Assembly: GCA_028719245.1 (NCBI GenBank)
Contig: JAQUKG010000005.1
Span: 1 to 35,998 of the forward strand
Direction of reading: 5' to 3'
DNA: 35,998 nucleotides
DNA from: Candidatus Altimarinota bacterium
GTDB lineage: Bacteria > Patescibacteriota > Gracilibacteria > BD1-5 > UBA6164
Positions 1 to 9,163 of the stretch are shown in pieces. A program made the translations under genes and the position numbers. The notes below the pieces were generated by a model, which was not told the DNA's origin, did not search any database, and was given only the letters and a program-made list of their open reading frames with translations. Position 1 is the stretch's first letter. Each line of letters opens with the position of its first letter.

Positions 1-226
1 GTGGGTATAATCATGTTTTTACATTATATGCTTCTAATCATGTTTGTATTTGTTTTAATGTTGATAATCTATTACTATCTCTTACATCTTTTGTGAATGA
101 TTGATAACTTGTAAATGCTATTGTTGCCAATATTGCTATTATTGTTATTACTATTATTAGTTCTACTAGTGTAAAGGCTTTTGTAGTTTTTAATGATTTG
201 AGGAATTTAGTTATTGATTTTTTCAT
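1..226 (-). CDS. type IV pilin-like protein, cut by window start
   Basis: Prepilin with a basic leader, cleavage site Ala17/Phe18 (KAFTLVEL), Glu22 at mature position +5 and a long hydrophobic helix. The helix runs into RDSNRLSTLKQIQ, typical of pseudopilins and major pilins of candidate phyla radiation bacteria. TGA codons at 38-40 and 11-13 are read as glycine, so the frame stays open to the window edge and the C-terminal domain is missing. Residue -1 is Ala rather than the usual Gly, as in the pilins at 5566 and 33508. It lies 36 nt downstream of the pseudouridine synthase gene on the same strand and may share its transcript. The family assignment is firm; whether it is the major pilin cannot be told. 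Confidence 0.88.
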
Positions 227-262
227 AAATTTACAGTTAATAATTTAATTTGTATAATTTTT

Positions 263-1201
263 TTATAAATTATTTTTAATTTTGGCTCAAATTATTTTTT
301 TCATATCATTTTTTAGTTTTCAAATAAAAGTTTTCATTTCTCAGTATAGTTCTATTTCCAATCTATAAGAGTGTAAAGCTTGTCTACTTAATCAATATTT
401 TAAAAATGTTTCTTCATTTACCTTTTTATTTCCATAAACTTTATCTCAAATAATTGGAAATCAAATGCTTGATAAATGAACTCTTATTTGATGAGTCCTT
501 CAGGTTTCTATTTTGACTTCAACTAAAGTAAATTTTTCATCTATATAATCAATAACTTTTACATAAGAAATAGCTATTTTTGGATTAATTGGATTTTTTA
601 TAGTCATTTTGATTTTATCATTTGGATGTCTTCAAATAAAACTTTCAATTTTAAATTCTTTATCTTTAATAATTCCAGAAATAATTGCTAAATAGTATTT
701 TCAAATTTTCTCTCTCTTTTTAATAATATCTTGCAAATAAGCCATCATTTTATCATTTTTTGCAATCATTATAACTCAAGAAGTATCTTTATCAAGTCTA
801 TGGACTATTCCAGGTCTTTGCATTCAACCAATTGAAGATAAATCTTTAATTTGATATAAAAGGGCATTTACCAAAGTTCAAGTTTTTCAATTTTCTCATG
901 GAACTGGATGAGTATTTATTCAAGCATCTTTGTTAATTATTGCAAGATTTTCATCTTCATAAATTATATCCAAAGACATGTTTTCTGCTTTTAATTCTAG
1001 TTTTTGAATATTTATAGAAATTTCTATTAAATCCTTATTTTGAACTTTTAAATTTTTATTAATTATTTTTCAATTAACTTTCACTTCACTATTATCAATA
1101 ATTTTTTGAATATAACTCCTTGAAAAATCACTAAAAAGAGTAGATAAATACATATCCACCCTTTGTTTTTCTTTCAAATAAACACAAAATTTATAAATCA
1201 T
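263..1201 (-). CDS. RluA/RluD-family pseudouridine synthase
   Basis: 312 residues. An N-terminal S4 RNA-binding domain (about residues 14-60, RVDMYLSTLFSDFSRSYIQK) is followed by the RluA catalytic domain. The catalytic motif HRLDKDTSG lies at about residues 133-141, with the nucleophilic Asp inside it, and GRTHQIRVHL is further on. The enzyme converts uridine to pseudouridine in rRNA; RluD and related members modify 23S rRNA, but the exact site cannot be read from sequence. Start chosen at 1201 so that the S4 domain is complete; ATG at 1151-1153 would cut into it. The upstream gene ends 8 nt away, so the two are probably co-transcribed. Several glycines, including part of the segment before the catalytic motif, are TGA codons. 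Confidence 0.93.
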
Positions 1202-1209
1202 AGTAAAAA

Positions 1210-1611
1210 TTAAAGACCTAAAGATTTTTTAATATCATCTATTTTTTGTTCATCTTGTCCTGAAACTTCTTTTTTTGCTTCTTCATTTTTATACATTCAT
1301 CATAAAATTAACCGTTCTTCTTGTTGTTTTTTTAATAACTTTTTTATATCTTCTGGATGCTCTTTAGCTAATTCTCTAAATTTTTCTCTTTCTTCTACAA
1401 AAACTTTTTTTAATTCATCAAATTGGAATTGAGATAAAGTTGGAACAGCATCAACTACTCTTTTTTTCTCAGCTACATTTAAAGATAATGAATTTTTAAG
1501 TAAATCTAAAAATTCGTTAACATCAACTTTAATTATAGGAAGATGTAATTTTAATAAATTTAAAACTATTTCATCAACTTCTTTATTAGTTGAAACTACC
1601 AAATCGGACAT
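1210..1611 (-). CDS. small charged helical protein, unknown function
   Basis: 133 residues, which I do not recognise. No signal peptide or membrane segment. The sequence is predominantly helical: an N-terminal half with repeated Leu/Val heptads (EIVLNLLKLHLPIIKV), then a Lys/Glu-rich half (FVEEREKFRELAKEHPED, KKLLKKQQEERLIL), two TGA-encoded glycines and a Lys/Glu-rich tail ending KSLGL. Translation would stop at 1300-1302 under the standard code; with TGA as Gly it runs on to TAA at 1210-1212. It sits 8 nt upstream of the pseudouridine synthase and probably shares its mRNA. It is likely a cytoplasmic protein typical of its lineage; no function is inferred. Confidence 0.75.
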
Positions 1612-1698
1612 ATTTTTATAATTATTTTTTTAAAGTGGTTGTATTATATATATTTTTATTTTTTTTCAAAAAAAAAGATTAAAATAAAAATTCTAATA

Positions 1699-2277
1699 TT
1701 AAAAAAGTTTTTTACTAATACTATAACAAATTTCAGAGTTTATTCAGTTATAACAAATAAAATCTTTTCATTTAAAATTTCAAGTTATTTCATAATCAAA
1801 TTTTAAATTTTCAATTATATTTTTTGTAGATTTTATATTATTTATTTTTATGTTTTCTAAATCATTAACTCAGGTAAGATTTAGCTTTAAAATACTTTCT
1901 TTTACTGTCCAAAGTATATAAAAATTTATTAAATTTTTTTCTCATAACAAACTGTATTCATCATTTTTATGAATAGAAAATATTTCATTTCATCTTTGTT
2001 TTATAACTTCAATATCAATTCAAATATTAGTGTTAGCTATTCCGATAAAAACTAAATCCTTCTTATGTGAAATATTCCAAAATTTTTTGTTTTTAAATAT
2101 AGGTTTTCAGTTTAAATCAATTTTTGGTAAAATTTTATAATATTTTGCTATTAAATATCTAGCAATTAAGCTTTCGTTAAATGTGATTTTTGTTTCAAAA
2201 GATTTAATATAATTTTCTGGTAAAAATTCTTTAGCCAATTTTATTAAATTTGGAGTTATTTTAATTATTTTTAACAT
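1699..2277 (-). CDS. 4'-phosphopantetheinyl transferase family protein
   Basis: 192 residues, short for the Sfp group but with its two magnesium/CoA motifs. Residues about 69-90 read NISHKKDLVFIGIAN then GIDIEVI (family motif GIDIE). Residues about 122-131 read LWTVKESILK (family motif W-x-x-K-E-S/A). Such enzymes move the phosphopantetheine arm of CoA onto a serine of a carrier protein. The start overlaps the last 17 nt of the upstream acyltransferase gene, so the pair is probably translationally coupled. No acyl or peptidyl carrier protein is visible in this window, so the substrate is unknown. The family assignment is good; the substrate is open. Confidence 0.85.
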
Positions 2278-3280
2278 ATTTTATATTTTTAAAATCTCAT
2301 AAAATAAAAGGCATAAATTTGTTTATTATAAATATTATTGGAAACATAATTATAATTGTTCATAAAAGTTGAATTAATCAAGATTCTATACTTCTTTCAT
2401 AAATTATATATCAATATGAAAATTTAGCTATAAATCATAATATCCGAGCTTTTAAAAACTCCATTCATAAAATTATTATTGAATTTATTCATAAGAAATT
2501 TAAAATTCTATTTTGTGGTATTATTTTTGCAATAATTATCCAAGTTGTTATTCATGTTATAGAACTTATTAAAAAATTGAAATAATTATCACCATATTCA
2601 TTCATTGAAAAATTAGTTCAATTTAAGAAAAGTATATTTAATAAAATTAACCCAGGTAGGTATAATATATATTTATAATTTATTTTTTCTACAAAATTTG
2701 TTATCTTTTCTTTATAAATATGTCATATTCAATAAAAGAAACTTGCCATAATTGAAGGCTCTATACTAAAAGGCAGTTTTATATTTATAAAGATTTTGCT
2801 TTCATAATATATAATAATTGATAATAAAAATAGAAATATTAATCTATGTAATTTATTCTTTATAAATTTATTTATAAAGAAATAAAAGATACTCACTAAA
2901 AATAGTGATAATAAAAACCAAGTTGAAACATTAAGTAAAAATATTTCTTTGTTTCACTTGAGCCAAGTTCAATAAAACATTCATTTTAATACACTAAGTA
3001 AGTTATGAGGAACTTTTTCAATTAATCTTTCATAAATGATAAATATTAAATTAAAAGATATATATGGAATTATAAGTCTTTTGAATTTTTCAAATAAAAA
3101 CTTTTTAAAATTATTGTGTTTTTCCTCATTAAATAAATAACCAGATAAAAAGAAAAATAAAGCTACATGAAAGCAAAAAATATATCAAAAGAATAAATTT
3201 CATTCTGAAAACAAAGAGTGTCAAGCTACTATCAATATTATTCATAATCATTTTAGATTATCAACCCATGAAATTCTCAT
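2261..3280 (-). CDS. acyltransferase-3 family membrane protein
   Basis: 339 residues, about ten hydrophobic helices. The N-terminus VDNLKGLGIILIVAGHS is the hallmark of acyltransferase-3 (OafA/YrhL-like, PF01757), with the conserved His at about residue 22. The next helix pair has FHVALFFFLSGYLF, also diagnostic. These enzymes O-acylate sugars or other surface polymers from the cytoplasmic membrane. A TATAAT-like -10 lies upstream on this strand at 3310-3315. The gene overlaps the phosphopantetheinyl transferase by 17 nt. The acceptor is unknown; lipid, glycan or peptidoglycan are all possible. Confidence 0.88.
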
Positions 3281-3382
3281 TTATTTATTTAAGATTTAAA
3301 ATATTAAAGATTATATAAAAATATAACAAAAATCAAAAAGCTATTTCTTTTTCAAATTTAAACTTATTTTAAACTTGTTTTA

Positions 3383-3388
3383 TATAAT
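3383..3388 (+). promoter_or_regulatory. -10 element upstream of DUF2202 gene
   Basis: A perfect TATAAT lies 53 nt before the ATG. No convincing -35 is visible. An AGGAG at 3408-3412 is about 30 nt from the ATG, too far to act as its ribosome binding site. Confidence 0.45.
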
Positions 3389-3441
3389 GCAATTGCTACC
3401 AAGAAAAGGAGCAAAATATTTTATAAATTAATTATATTATT

Positions 3442-4275
3442 ATGAAAACAAATAAATTTTATATAACTCTTTGAGTTATTATATCAATACTTTTAATTTG
3501 ATATGTAAGTGTTGATGCTAAGTGACAAAATTCTAAAAATTGAGAAAATATTTCTAAAACACAAAAACAAAGTGTAAAAAATGAAATTAAATCTTCAGAA
3601 ACTTGTAATATTGAAAATATTGCAAAATCTTCTTTAACTGTTGATGAAGAAAATGCACTATATTACCAATATAATGAAGAAAAAGTAGCTTATGACTTAT
3701 ACACATATTTTTCTGAATTATATGGTGAGAAAACTTTTTTAAATATATCTACTTCTGAATCCAAACATATGGAAGCTGTAAAAACATTACTTGATAGATA
3801 TTCTCTAGAAGTCCCAACTGATTTTTGAAGTTTAAGTTGAACTTACAACACTTTAAAATTAGAATGAGAAAAATCATTACAAAATGCTTTAGAAGTTTGA
3901 ATAAAAGTTGAAATACTTGATATAGAGGATATAGTTAAAACTATTAAATTAACTGATAATGATGATCTAAAAGTAGTTTTTATAAATATAGGTTGAGCTT
4001 CATATAATCATTTAAAATGATTTGTAAATTGACTTGAAATAAATAGTTTAACTACAAATATTGATTATTCAAATTATTTGACTTCAGATGAAATTAATAT
4101 TAAAGGGTCTTTAAAAGATAAATTAGTTGAAAAACTTGAAAATGAATGAGTTATTTTAAATGAAGTTATTAAATCAAATATTTGAAATTGAAATCATAGA
4201 AATTCTTGAAATAATAATCATAACTGAAAATGAATGTGAAAATGGGGAAGTTGAAAATTAAATTGTTTAAAATAA
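3442..4275 (+). CDS. secreted DUF2202 ferritin-like protein
   Basis: 277 residues. A signal peptide covers about residues 1-26, with no lipobox Cys. From about residue 67 comes the DUF2202 domain, a four-helix ferritin-like fold: EEKVAYDLYTYFSELYG, SESKHMEAVKTLLDRY, then KVEILDIEDIV and a final helix with NHLKGFV. The Glu and Glu-x-x-His residues are the expected di-metal ligands. From about residue 248 the tail is rich in Gly, Asn, His and Lys and may bind metal or stay disordered. The export signal implies an extracellular or periplasm-like location. The gene stands alone, followed by a strong terminator shared with the convergent gene. Biochemical function of DUF2202 is unproven; metal storage or oxidant defence is inference. 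Confidence 0.88.
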
Positions 4276-4286
4276 TTTTCTAATTT

Positions 4287-4324
4287 AAAAAAGTAATTAT
4301 AGAAATTTCTATAATTACTTTTTT
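4287..4324. terminator. bidirectional terminator, perfect 19-bp stem
   Basis: A perfect inverted repeat, arms 4287-4305 and 4306-4324, begins with six A and ends with six T, so it can terminate on both strands. It serves the DUF2202 gene (+) and contains the TAA (4315-4317) of the convergent ATPase gene (-). Confidence 0.9.
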
Positions 4325-4863
4325 TGTATAGTTTCATTATAATCCAGAACTTTATCTATTCAAACTATAAGTCATCATTTCTGAGAATCTTTGAAATATA
4401 ATTTATCAACAAGTTTCGTAATAATCAGAAATAATCATCTTCATCTAATTGAATTGTGATTATTAAATCATAATTCAGTTTTTTGATTTCTTAATATTTC
4501 CATATCACAGGCTTTTTTTGATTTAGTTCAATTTCATTCATCTTCAACTTCAATATTTATAAATATTTTTCCATCTTGTTTTTTTCACTTAAATCTTAAA
4601 ATATTTAATCATCATTTTTTTGTTCAATATTCAATAGCATTATTATTCAATTCATCAACAATAAGTACAAACCTATTTTTCCAAGTTGAATCTATTCATA
4701 ATATTCAAGAAATTACAAATAAAACATCTCTAATATGTTTAGTATTATTAAAATCTGATTTGAATAAAAATGATAATTCAAAGATATCATCATTATAAAA
4801 TCTGCTTAAATAATCTTTACTTAAACTAATTGATGAAATTTCATCTATAAATATTTCTTCCAT
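4315..4863 (-). CDS. RsbW/SpoIIAB-like GHKL ATP-binding protein
   Basis: 182 residues matching the anti-sigma factor branch of GHKL ATPases (HATPase_c_2). The N-box is VDELNNNAIEYG at about residues 65-76, the G1 box is DEGNGT at about 108-113, and the G2 box is RGRGLFLI at about 139-147. All key motif glycines are TGA codons, so the domain is invisible under the standard code. No membrane segment or phosphoacceptor domain is present, so it is not a histidine kinase. Known relatives bind and phosphorylate anti-anti-sigma proteins or sequester sigma factors. No partner gene (STAS protein, phosphatase or sigma factor) lies beside it, so the target is unknown. Confidence 0.85.
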
Positions 4864-4924
4864 TATTTATAAAATTATAATACATATGGTTTCATTATAA
4901 TAATTTCTGGTAAAAAAAGCAAAT

Positions 4925-4952
4925 AAAAAATACCTATTTCTAGGTATTTTTT
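4925..4952 (-). terminator. terminator of the HU gene
   Basis: The arms are AAAAAATACCTA and TAGGTATTTTTT with a four-base loop. It lies 12 nt past the HU stop and provides a T-run on the minus strand. Confidence 0.85.
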
Positions 4953-4963
4953 ATTTTTGTTAA

Positions 4964-5236
4964 TTATCTAACATTTTCTTTTAAAGTTTTACCAGCTCTA
5001 AAAACAGGAGTTTTCATAGCAGGAATAGAGATTTTAGCTCCAGTCCTTGGATTTACTCAATTTCTAGCAGCTCTTTTTGATACTTTAAAAGCACCAAAAC
5101 CAGTAATATTTACTTCACTACCAGCTTTTAATTCAGCTGTAACAATATCTACCATAGCATTTAAAGCTTTTCCAGCAGCATCTTGACTTAAACCAGCAGC
5201 AGTAGCAACTGCTTTTATAAAATCTTGTTTTTTCAT
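4964..5236 (-). CDS. hup: HU family DNA-binding protein
   Basis: 90 residues, full length for HU. It begins MKKQDFIKAVATAAGLS, followed by the dimerisation helices, NITGFGAFKVSKRAARNG and the DNA-binding arm NPRTGAKISIPA, ending with KTPVFRAGKTLKENV. The start at 5236 fits HU length; an upstream ATG in the same frame would add an AT-rich non-homologous leader. It is a nucleoid protein that bends DNA as a dimer. The unit is single-gene with its own promoter (5271-5298) and terminator. Only one TGA glycine (5055-5057 region) interrupts it under the standard code. Confidence 0.97.
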
Positions 5237-5270
5237 AACAAAAAAGTTATTAATAAAATAAACATTGGTA

Positions 5271-5298
5271 AATATAGCAAGTTTAAAATAAATTGCAA
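5271..5298 (-). promoter_or_regulatory. promoter of the HU gene
   Basis: On the minus strand, -35 TTGCAA (5293-5298), a 16-nt spacer and -10 TATATT (5271-5276) lie 34 nt before the ATG. The same TTGCAA -35 occurs upstream of 11257 and 17331. Confidence 0.6.
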
Positions 5299-5565
5299 AT
5301 TTTTTTTTAATTTTTATCATAGCCGATACAATAGATATTGTGATTTTTAGGAAATTAGTTTTGTGATATACGAAAATATTCAAGAAAAAATAATAAAAAA
5401 AGAGAAATAAGATATAATGAATTAGTTGAAAACATTATATATAATCCTATTTCTCTATGAATAATACTAACTATTTTTTACTAAACTACAAATAATAAAT
5501 CTTTTTTGATTTTTAAGGTTAATTTATATAATCCATCTAAATTTATTATATTATTTTTTTAAGTT
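5299..5565. other. intergenic region between divergent HU and pilin genes
   Basis: The gap between the HU start and the pilin start (5237-5565, 329 nt) contains no convincing gene. It holds the HU promoter, a long hairpin at 5401-5456 with a T-run on the minus strand, and a TATAAT at 5527-5532 with TTTTGA 16 nt upstream that may drive the pilin gene. The rest is AT-rich sequence without recognisable signals. Confidence 0.5.
5394..5456 (-). terminator. orphan hairpin with T-run, minus strand
   Basis: The outer arms AGAGAAATA (5401-5409) and TATTTCTCT (5448-5456) enclose inner arms ATATAAT (5412-5418) and ATTATAT (5434-5440). On the minus strand the stem is followed by seven T and further T-rich sequence, like an intrinsic terminator. 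No gene lies upstream on that strand before the divergent pilin gene, so it may end a small RNA or insulate the HU promoter. Confidence 0.45.
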
Positions 5566-6225
5566 ATGAATTTTTTATATAAAATATTTATAAAAAATAT
5601 TTTTTCAAATAAAGCTTTTACGGTGGTAGAATTAACAATAATTATCACCATATTAGCAATATTGTGAACATTGGCATTTTTGTGATTTAAACAATATACT
5701 TGAAATACAAGAGATTCTAATAGACTTCAAACAATACAAAATATAGAAAGTTGATTACAATTAGCATATGCAAAAACAAAAAAATATTCTCAATGAGAAA
5801 ATAATATAACAATATTATCAGGTTGAACAATAATATGATATCAATGAGATTTTTGAGATAATAATGCAAAAATAATAAATATGAATACTGTTCCATTAGA
5901 TCCTTTAGATAACCAAAAATATACATATTATGTAGATTCAAAAAATAGAAAGTATCAAATTCTTGCTTTTATGGAAGAATATATTGGATATAACTCAATA
6001 ATACAAGAAACTTATGCAATTGATTATTCTATTAGAAAACCTAGAGTTTTTTGAAAAAATTTATGAGTATTGTTATCAATAAACAATACTCCAGTTCAAA
6101 ATTTATCGTTAACTTGAATTGATATAGCTACTACAACAACACAATATAAAGCAATAATAGACAATACCGCAAGTTGAACAATAATTTGAACTTGATGAAT
6201 ATTAGTGAATTTTATTAAAAGATAA
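5566..6225 (+). CDS. type IV pilin-like protein
   Basis: 219 residues. Class III-like prepilin leader, cleavage site Ala17/Phe18 (KAFTVVELTIII), Glu22 at +5 and one long hydrophobic helix, then RDSNRLQTIQNIESGLQLA as in the pilin at the window start. The C-terminal part has DPLDNQKYTYYVDSKNRKYQILAF, the beta-sheet signature common in pseudopilins. The two pilins are probably paralogues. The next gene begins three nt after its stop, so it is likely translated from the same message. It is predicted to sit in the membrane until assembled into a pilus. Ala at -1 is tolerated by some prepilin peptidases but is unusual. Confidence 0.9.
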
Positions 6226-6228
6226 ATT

Positions 6229-7221
6229 ATGAATATATCTATAATGATGTCTACCTGATGTCAAAATCTTTGAGATGAATTAATTTTGAAAAATGAAATT
6301 TTTTTGTTAAAACAAAAATATTGAAATAATACTAATTTTTTTGTTTTTAGTTATGACTTAGAAAATATATTTTTTTTTGATTCAAAAATTAAATATTTTG
6401 AGTATTTTCCAATTTGAGCTAAAAATATTAAAAATATATTTAGAAATTTTAAAAATTATTATAACTTTATAAAAATAATAAAAAAATCTGATAAGGTAAT
6501 AATTTGATGATGATGAATAATGTTTGATAATGAAGTTTGAAATTTCTCAAATCCACTTAATTTATGGCTTTTTAGAAGTCAAGTTATAAGATTTTTTAAA
6601 AAAGATTTAATTTTTTGGTGAATTAGTATTGATATAAAAAATAAAAATAATTTAACAAAAATTAAAAAAATATTTTCTAAAGCAAAGGAAATTTATGTTA
6701 GAGATAAATCTAGTTTTGAATTACTTGAAAGTTTAGGAATTAAAAGCGAAATTATTTTAGACTCAGTTTTCTATGATAATTCTCAAATTTGATTAGAAAA
6801 TTATAAAAAGAATTTTTTAGTTAAAAAAGTTGAAGTAAAAGATTTTTCTGTAAAAGATTTAGAAAATACTGATTTTAATTGAAAAACAGTTTGACTTGCT
6901 TTAAGAAGCTCTTATTTAAATGATGAAAATAATTTAATTTTGGAAATAATAAATTATATAATTTTAAATTGATGAAAAGTAATTTTACTTCCGCATTCAT
7001 TTCATAAGGTAGATAATAAAGCCAATGACTTAATATTTTTAAATCAATTCATAAAACCTTGAATTAAAATTACATCAAATATGCAAGAAACTTACGAAAT
7101 ATATAAACAAAAAAAAATAGACTTTTGTCTATCTATGAGATTACATTCAATGATTTTATGTCAAGTTTATGGAATATTATTTATTTGAATAAAATATGCA
7201 AAAAAATGAGATTTAATGTAA
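6229..7221 (+). CDS. polysaccharide pyruvyl transferase family protein
   Basis: 330 residues, resembling PF04230 (CsaB/WcaK-like). Near the N-terminus is the STGCQNLGDELIL loop, then IIGGGGIMFD (about residues 90-99), RDKSSFELLESLGI in the middle, and MRLHSMILCQVYGILFIGI near the C-terminus. All are hallmarks of the family's GT-B-like fold. Family members add ketal-pyruvate to cell-wall or exopolysaccharide sugars. There is no signal peptide, so it acts in the cytoplasm. Its ATG follows the pilin stop by three nt, which suggests coupling. Whether it decorates a pilus glycan, a wall polymer or another surface glycan is not shown by the sequence. Confidence 0.85.
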
Positions 7222-7222
7222 T

Positions 7223-8350
7223 TTAAACCACATTTACCATATTGAAAAAAGGAAGTAAAATAGCCATTACCATAGTTCAAACTATTGATCAAACAATTAT
7301 TATAACAATTGGTTCAATTATATTTGATAATCATTTTACAATTACATCAACTTCCTTATTAAACTTAGCTGAAATTTTTATAAGTAAACTTGGTAATTTT
7401 CAGGTTTGTTCTCATATTTTTACTATTGAAGCTAATTCAATTGGAAAATAAGGATCATCTTTTCATATTTTTAAATTTCTGATTCAAATTAATTCACTAA
7501 GTGGAATTCATTCATTTAATTCTTTAGAAATTTCATCAATTTTTCTTTCATAATAAGCATTTTCAAGACTTTTTTTACTTATTTCAAGAGCTTCATTTAT
7601 CATTATTCAATTTTGAAGTAAAGTTCATAAAGTATGAGAAAATATTGCTAGAATTTTTTTTCTTATTAACCTTCAAAAAACAGGAAATTTTAATATTATT
7701 TTATCAACATATATTTTTGTTAAATTATTCTTTTTTAAAAAAGCTAAAAATAAAATCATTAAAATAACTCAGATTATTAAATATAAATAATTTTGTTGTA
7801 AAAATTGTGAAATATTTATAACATTTTGAGTTAAACTTGGTAAATTTACTCTAGCATCGCTATACATTTTTTGAACTCTTGGTATAACAAATAACATAAA
7901 TCAAATTATCATTCAAATTGATAAAGTAGTAATAATTGCTGGATAAATTAAAGCTCAAATTACTTTTGATTTTAACTGAGCATTTTGTTCTTCTCTATCT
8001 TTTATTATTTCAAAAGAGTTTGATAATTTTCAAGTTACTTCTCACATTTTTATCATTGATAAATCAAAATTTGAAAAAGTATTCTCAAATGATGCAAAGC
8101 TTTCATACAGTTTTTTTCATTTATTTATATCTTTTGAAATGCTGTCAACTAAATATTTTATATTTTTTTCTTTTGATTGAAATTGAATTATTGATAATGA
8201 ATTAGTCAAAGGGATTCAAGAATTTATTAAATTATATAAGGAATCAAAAAAGAATATCTTTTGTTTTTGAGATATCTTAGGAGATCTACTTTTTAATAAT
8301 TTTTTAAAATCTATATTTTTGATTTCTAAAATCAAATCTTTTATAACCAT
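7223..8350 (-). CDS. GspF/PilC-family inner-membrane platform protein
   Basis: 375 residues. Two tandem T2SSF domains, each with a short cytoplasmic helical bundle: LYNLINSGIPLTNSLSII (about residues 27-44) and FSHTLGTLLQNGIMINEALE in the second half. Hydrophobic segments lie at about 128-155, 180-200 and 340-370. EPIVIIIVGSIVGTMVMAILLP at the C-terminus is the classic ending. PilC proteins form the membrane platform turned by the PilB ATPase in pilus assembly. It converges on the pyruvyl transferase with one nt between stops. It is a second PilC beside that at 12354, and the two are not close copies. No PilB or PilT gene is in the window. Confidence 0.93.
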
Positions 8351-8394
8351 CTTTTTTATTATAATTTATAATTAAAAATAGTTTATCATTTAAT

Positions 8395-8421
8395 TTGAAA
8401 TTTAGCAAAAATTCCTATAAT
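8395..8421 (+). promoter_or_regulatory. probable promoter of hsp20 gene
   Basis: TTGAAA (8395-8400), a 15-nt spacer and TATAAT (8416-8421). The spacer is short for sigma70. No CIRCE-type inverted repeat is visible, so heat regulation is not evident. Confidence 0.4.
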
Positions 8422-8455
8422 GTATTTGTAAATTTTATTTTGTTATCAAAAAAAT

Positions 8456-8890
8456 ATGTTTAAAATATTTTGAGTTTGAAGTAATGACGAACATAATGAT
8501 GATTTAAAAGTTGAGGTAGTTGAGTCTGACGAAGAAACACTTGATGAAGAAGTTGGTCAAGTTGCACTGGATGTTTTAGAAACAGAAGATAATATATATA
8601 TTGTTGCTCCAATTGCTTGAGTTGAGTATGAAGATATAGATTTATCTATAAATAAAACTGTATTAACCATAAAATGAGCTAGACAAAAACCAGTTGAATA
8701 TGATTTAGAATGAATAAATATGAGAAATAGTGAATGTTTTTGGTGAAGATTTATAAGAAATATAATTTTGCCAGAAAATTTAGCATTAAACAAAATAAAA
8801 GCTTATATGCAAAATAACTTACTTGTAATAAGTGTTCCAAAACTTAGATTTGATACTAAAAACATTAAAATAAATAAAATGGAAAGTTAG
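8456..8890 (+). CDS. Hsp20/alpha-crystallin small heat-shock protein
   Basis: 144 residues. An acidic N-terminal arm (VEVVESDEETLDEEVGQ) leads into the alpha-crystallin domain at about residues 35-132: LDVLETEDNIYIVAPIAGVE, LSINKTVLTIKGARQ, then ECFWGRFIRNIILPENL and NNLLVISVPK. This order of strands is standard for Hsp20, an ATP-independent holdase that binds unfolding proteins as oligomers. The C-terminal I-x-I anchor is replaced by a short Lys/Ile-rich tail. It ends in TAG, one of four in the window. First gene of a run through rsmA with very short gaps. Confidence 0.92.
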
Positions 8891-8917
8891 TATTATTAAA
8901 TATAATTGATTATTAAT

Positions 8918-9160
8918 ATGTTTTCAAAAAATAAAAAAATAACTTATTGAGCTAAAAAGATTGATAAAATTGTAACTTGATTTATAATTGGTTGAGCTTT
9001 AGCTTCAATATTTGGTTTAACACATACAAAAAAATGACAAGAAATTTCTAAAGAATTAAAGTTAAAACTATGAGAAAAAACTAGTAATATCTTTTCAAAG
9101 TGAATTTGATTATTTTGAAAAACCTTAGCATTCTTTGCTTCAATATTTTCTAAAAAATAA
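8918..9160 (+). CDS. YtxH-like small membrane protein
   Basis: 80 residues. A short basic N-terminus is followed by a hydrophobic helix rich in small residues (FIIGGALASIFGLTHTKKGQ), then an amphipathic Lys/Glu stretch and a second hydrophobic segment ending SKK. The GxxxxS/G helix followed by KKGQEISKELK resembles YtxH-domain proteins, which are small stress-linked membrane proteins. This likeness is weak because the protein is so short. It lies between the Hsp20 gene (27 nt upstream) and a secreted protein (three nt downstream), so a stress connection is possible but inferred. Confidence 0.6.
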
Positions 9161-9163
9161 AAT

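Noticed and set aside
5057-5383. A longer 108-residue version of HU starting at 5383
   Set aside because: The extra N-terminal part does not resemble HU; the ATG at 5234-5236 gives the normal HU length and a promoter lies between the two starts.
5401-5456. 6S RNA or SRP RNA
   Set aside because: The hairpin is too short and lacks the conserved elements of either RNA; it is kept as an orphan terminator.
7242-7451. Plus-strand ORF in this range
   Set aside because: It lies antisense to the GspF/PilC gene, whose code-25 reading gives a complete domain.
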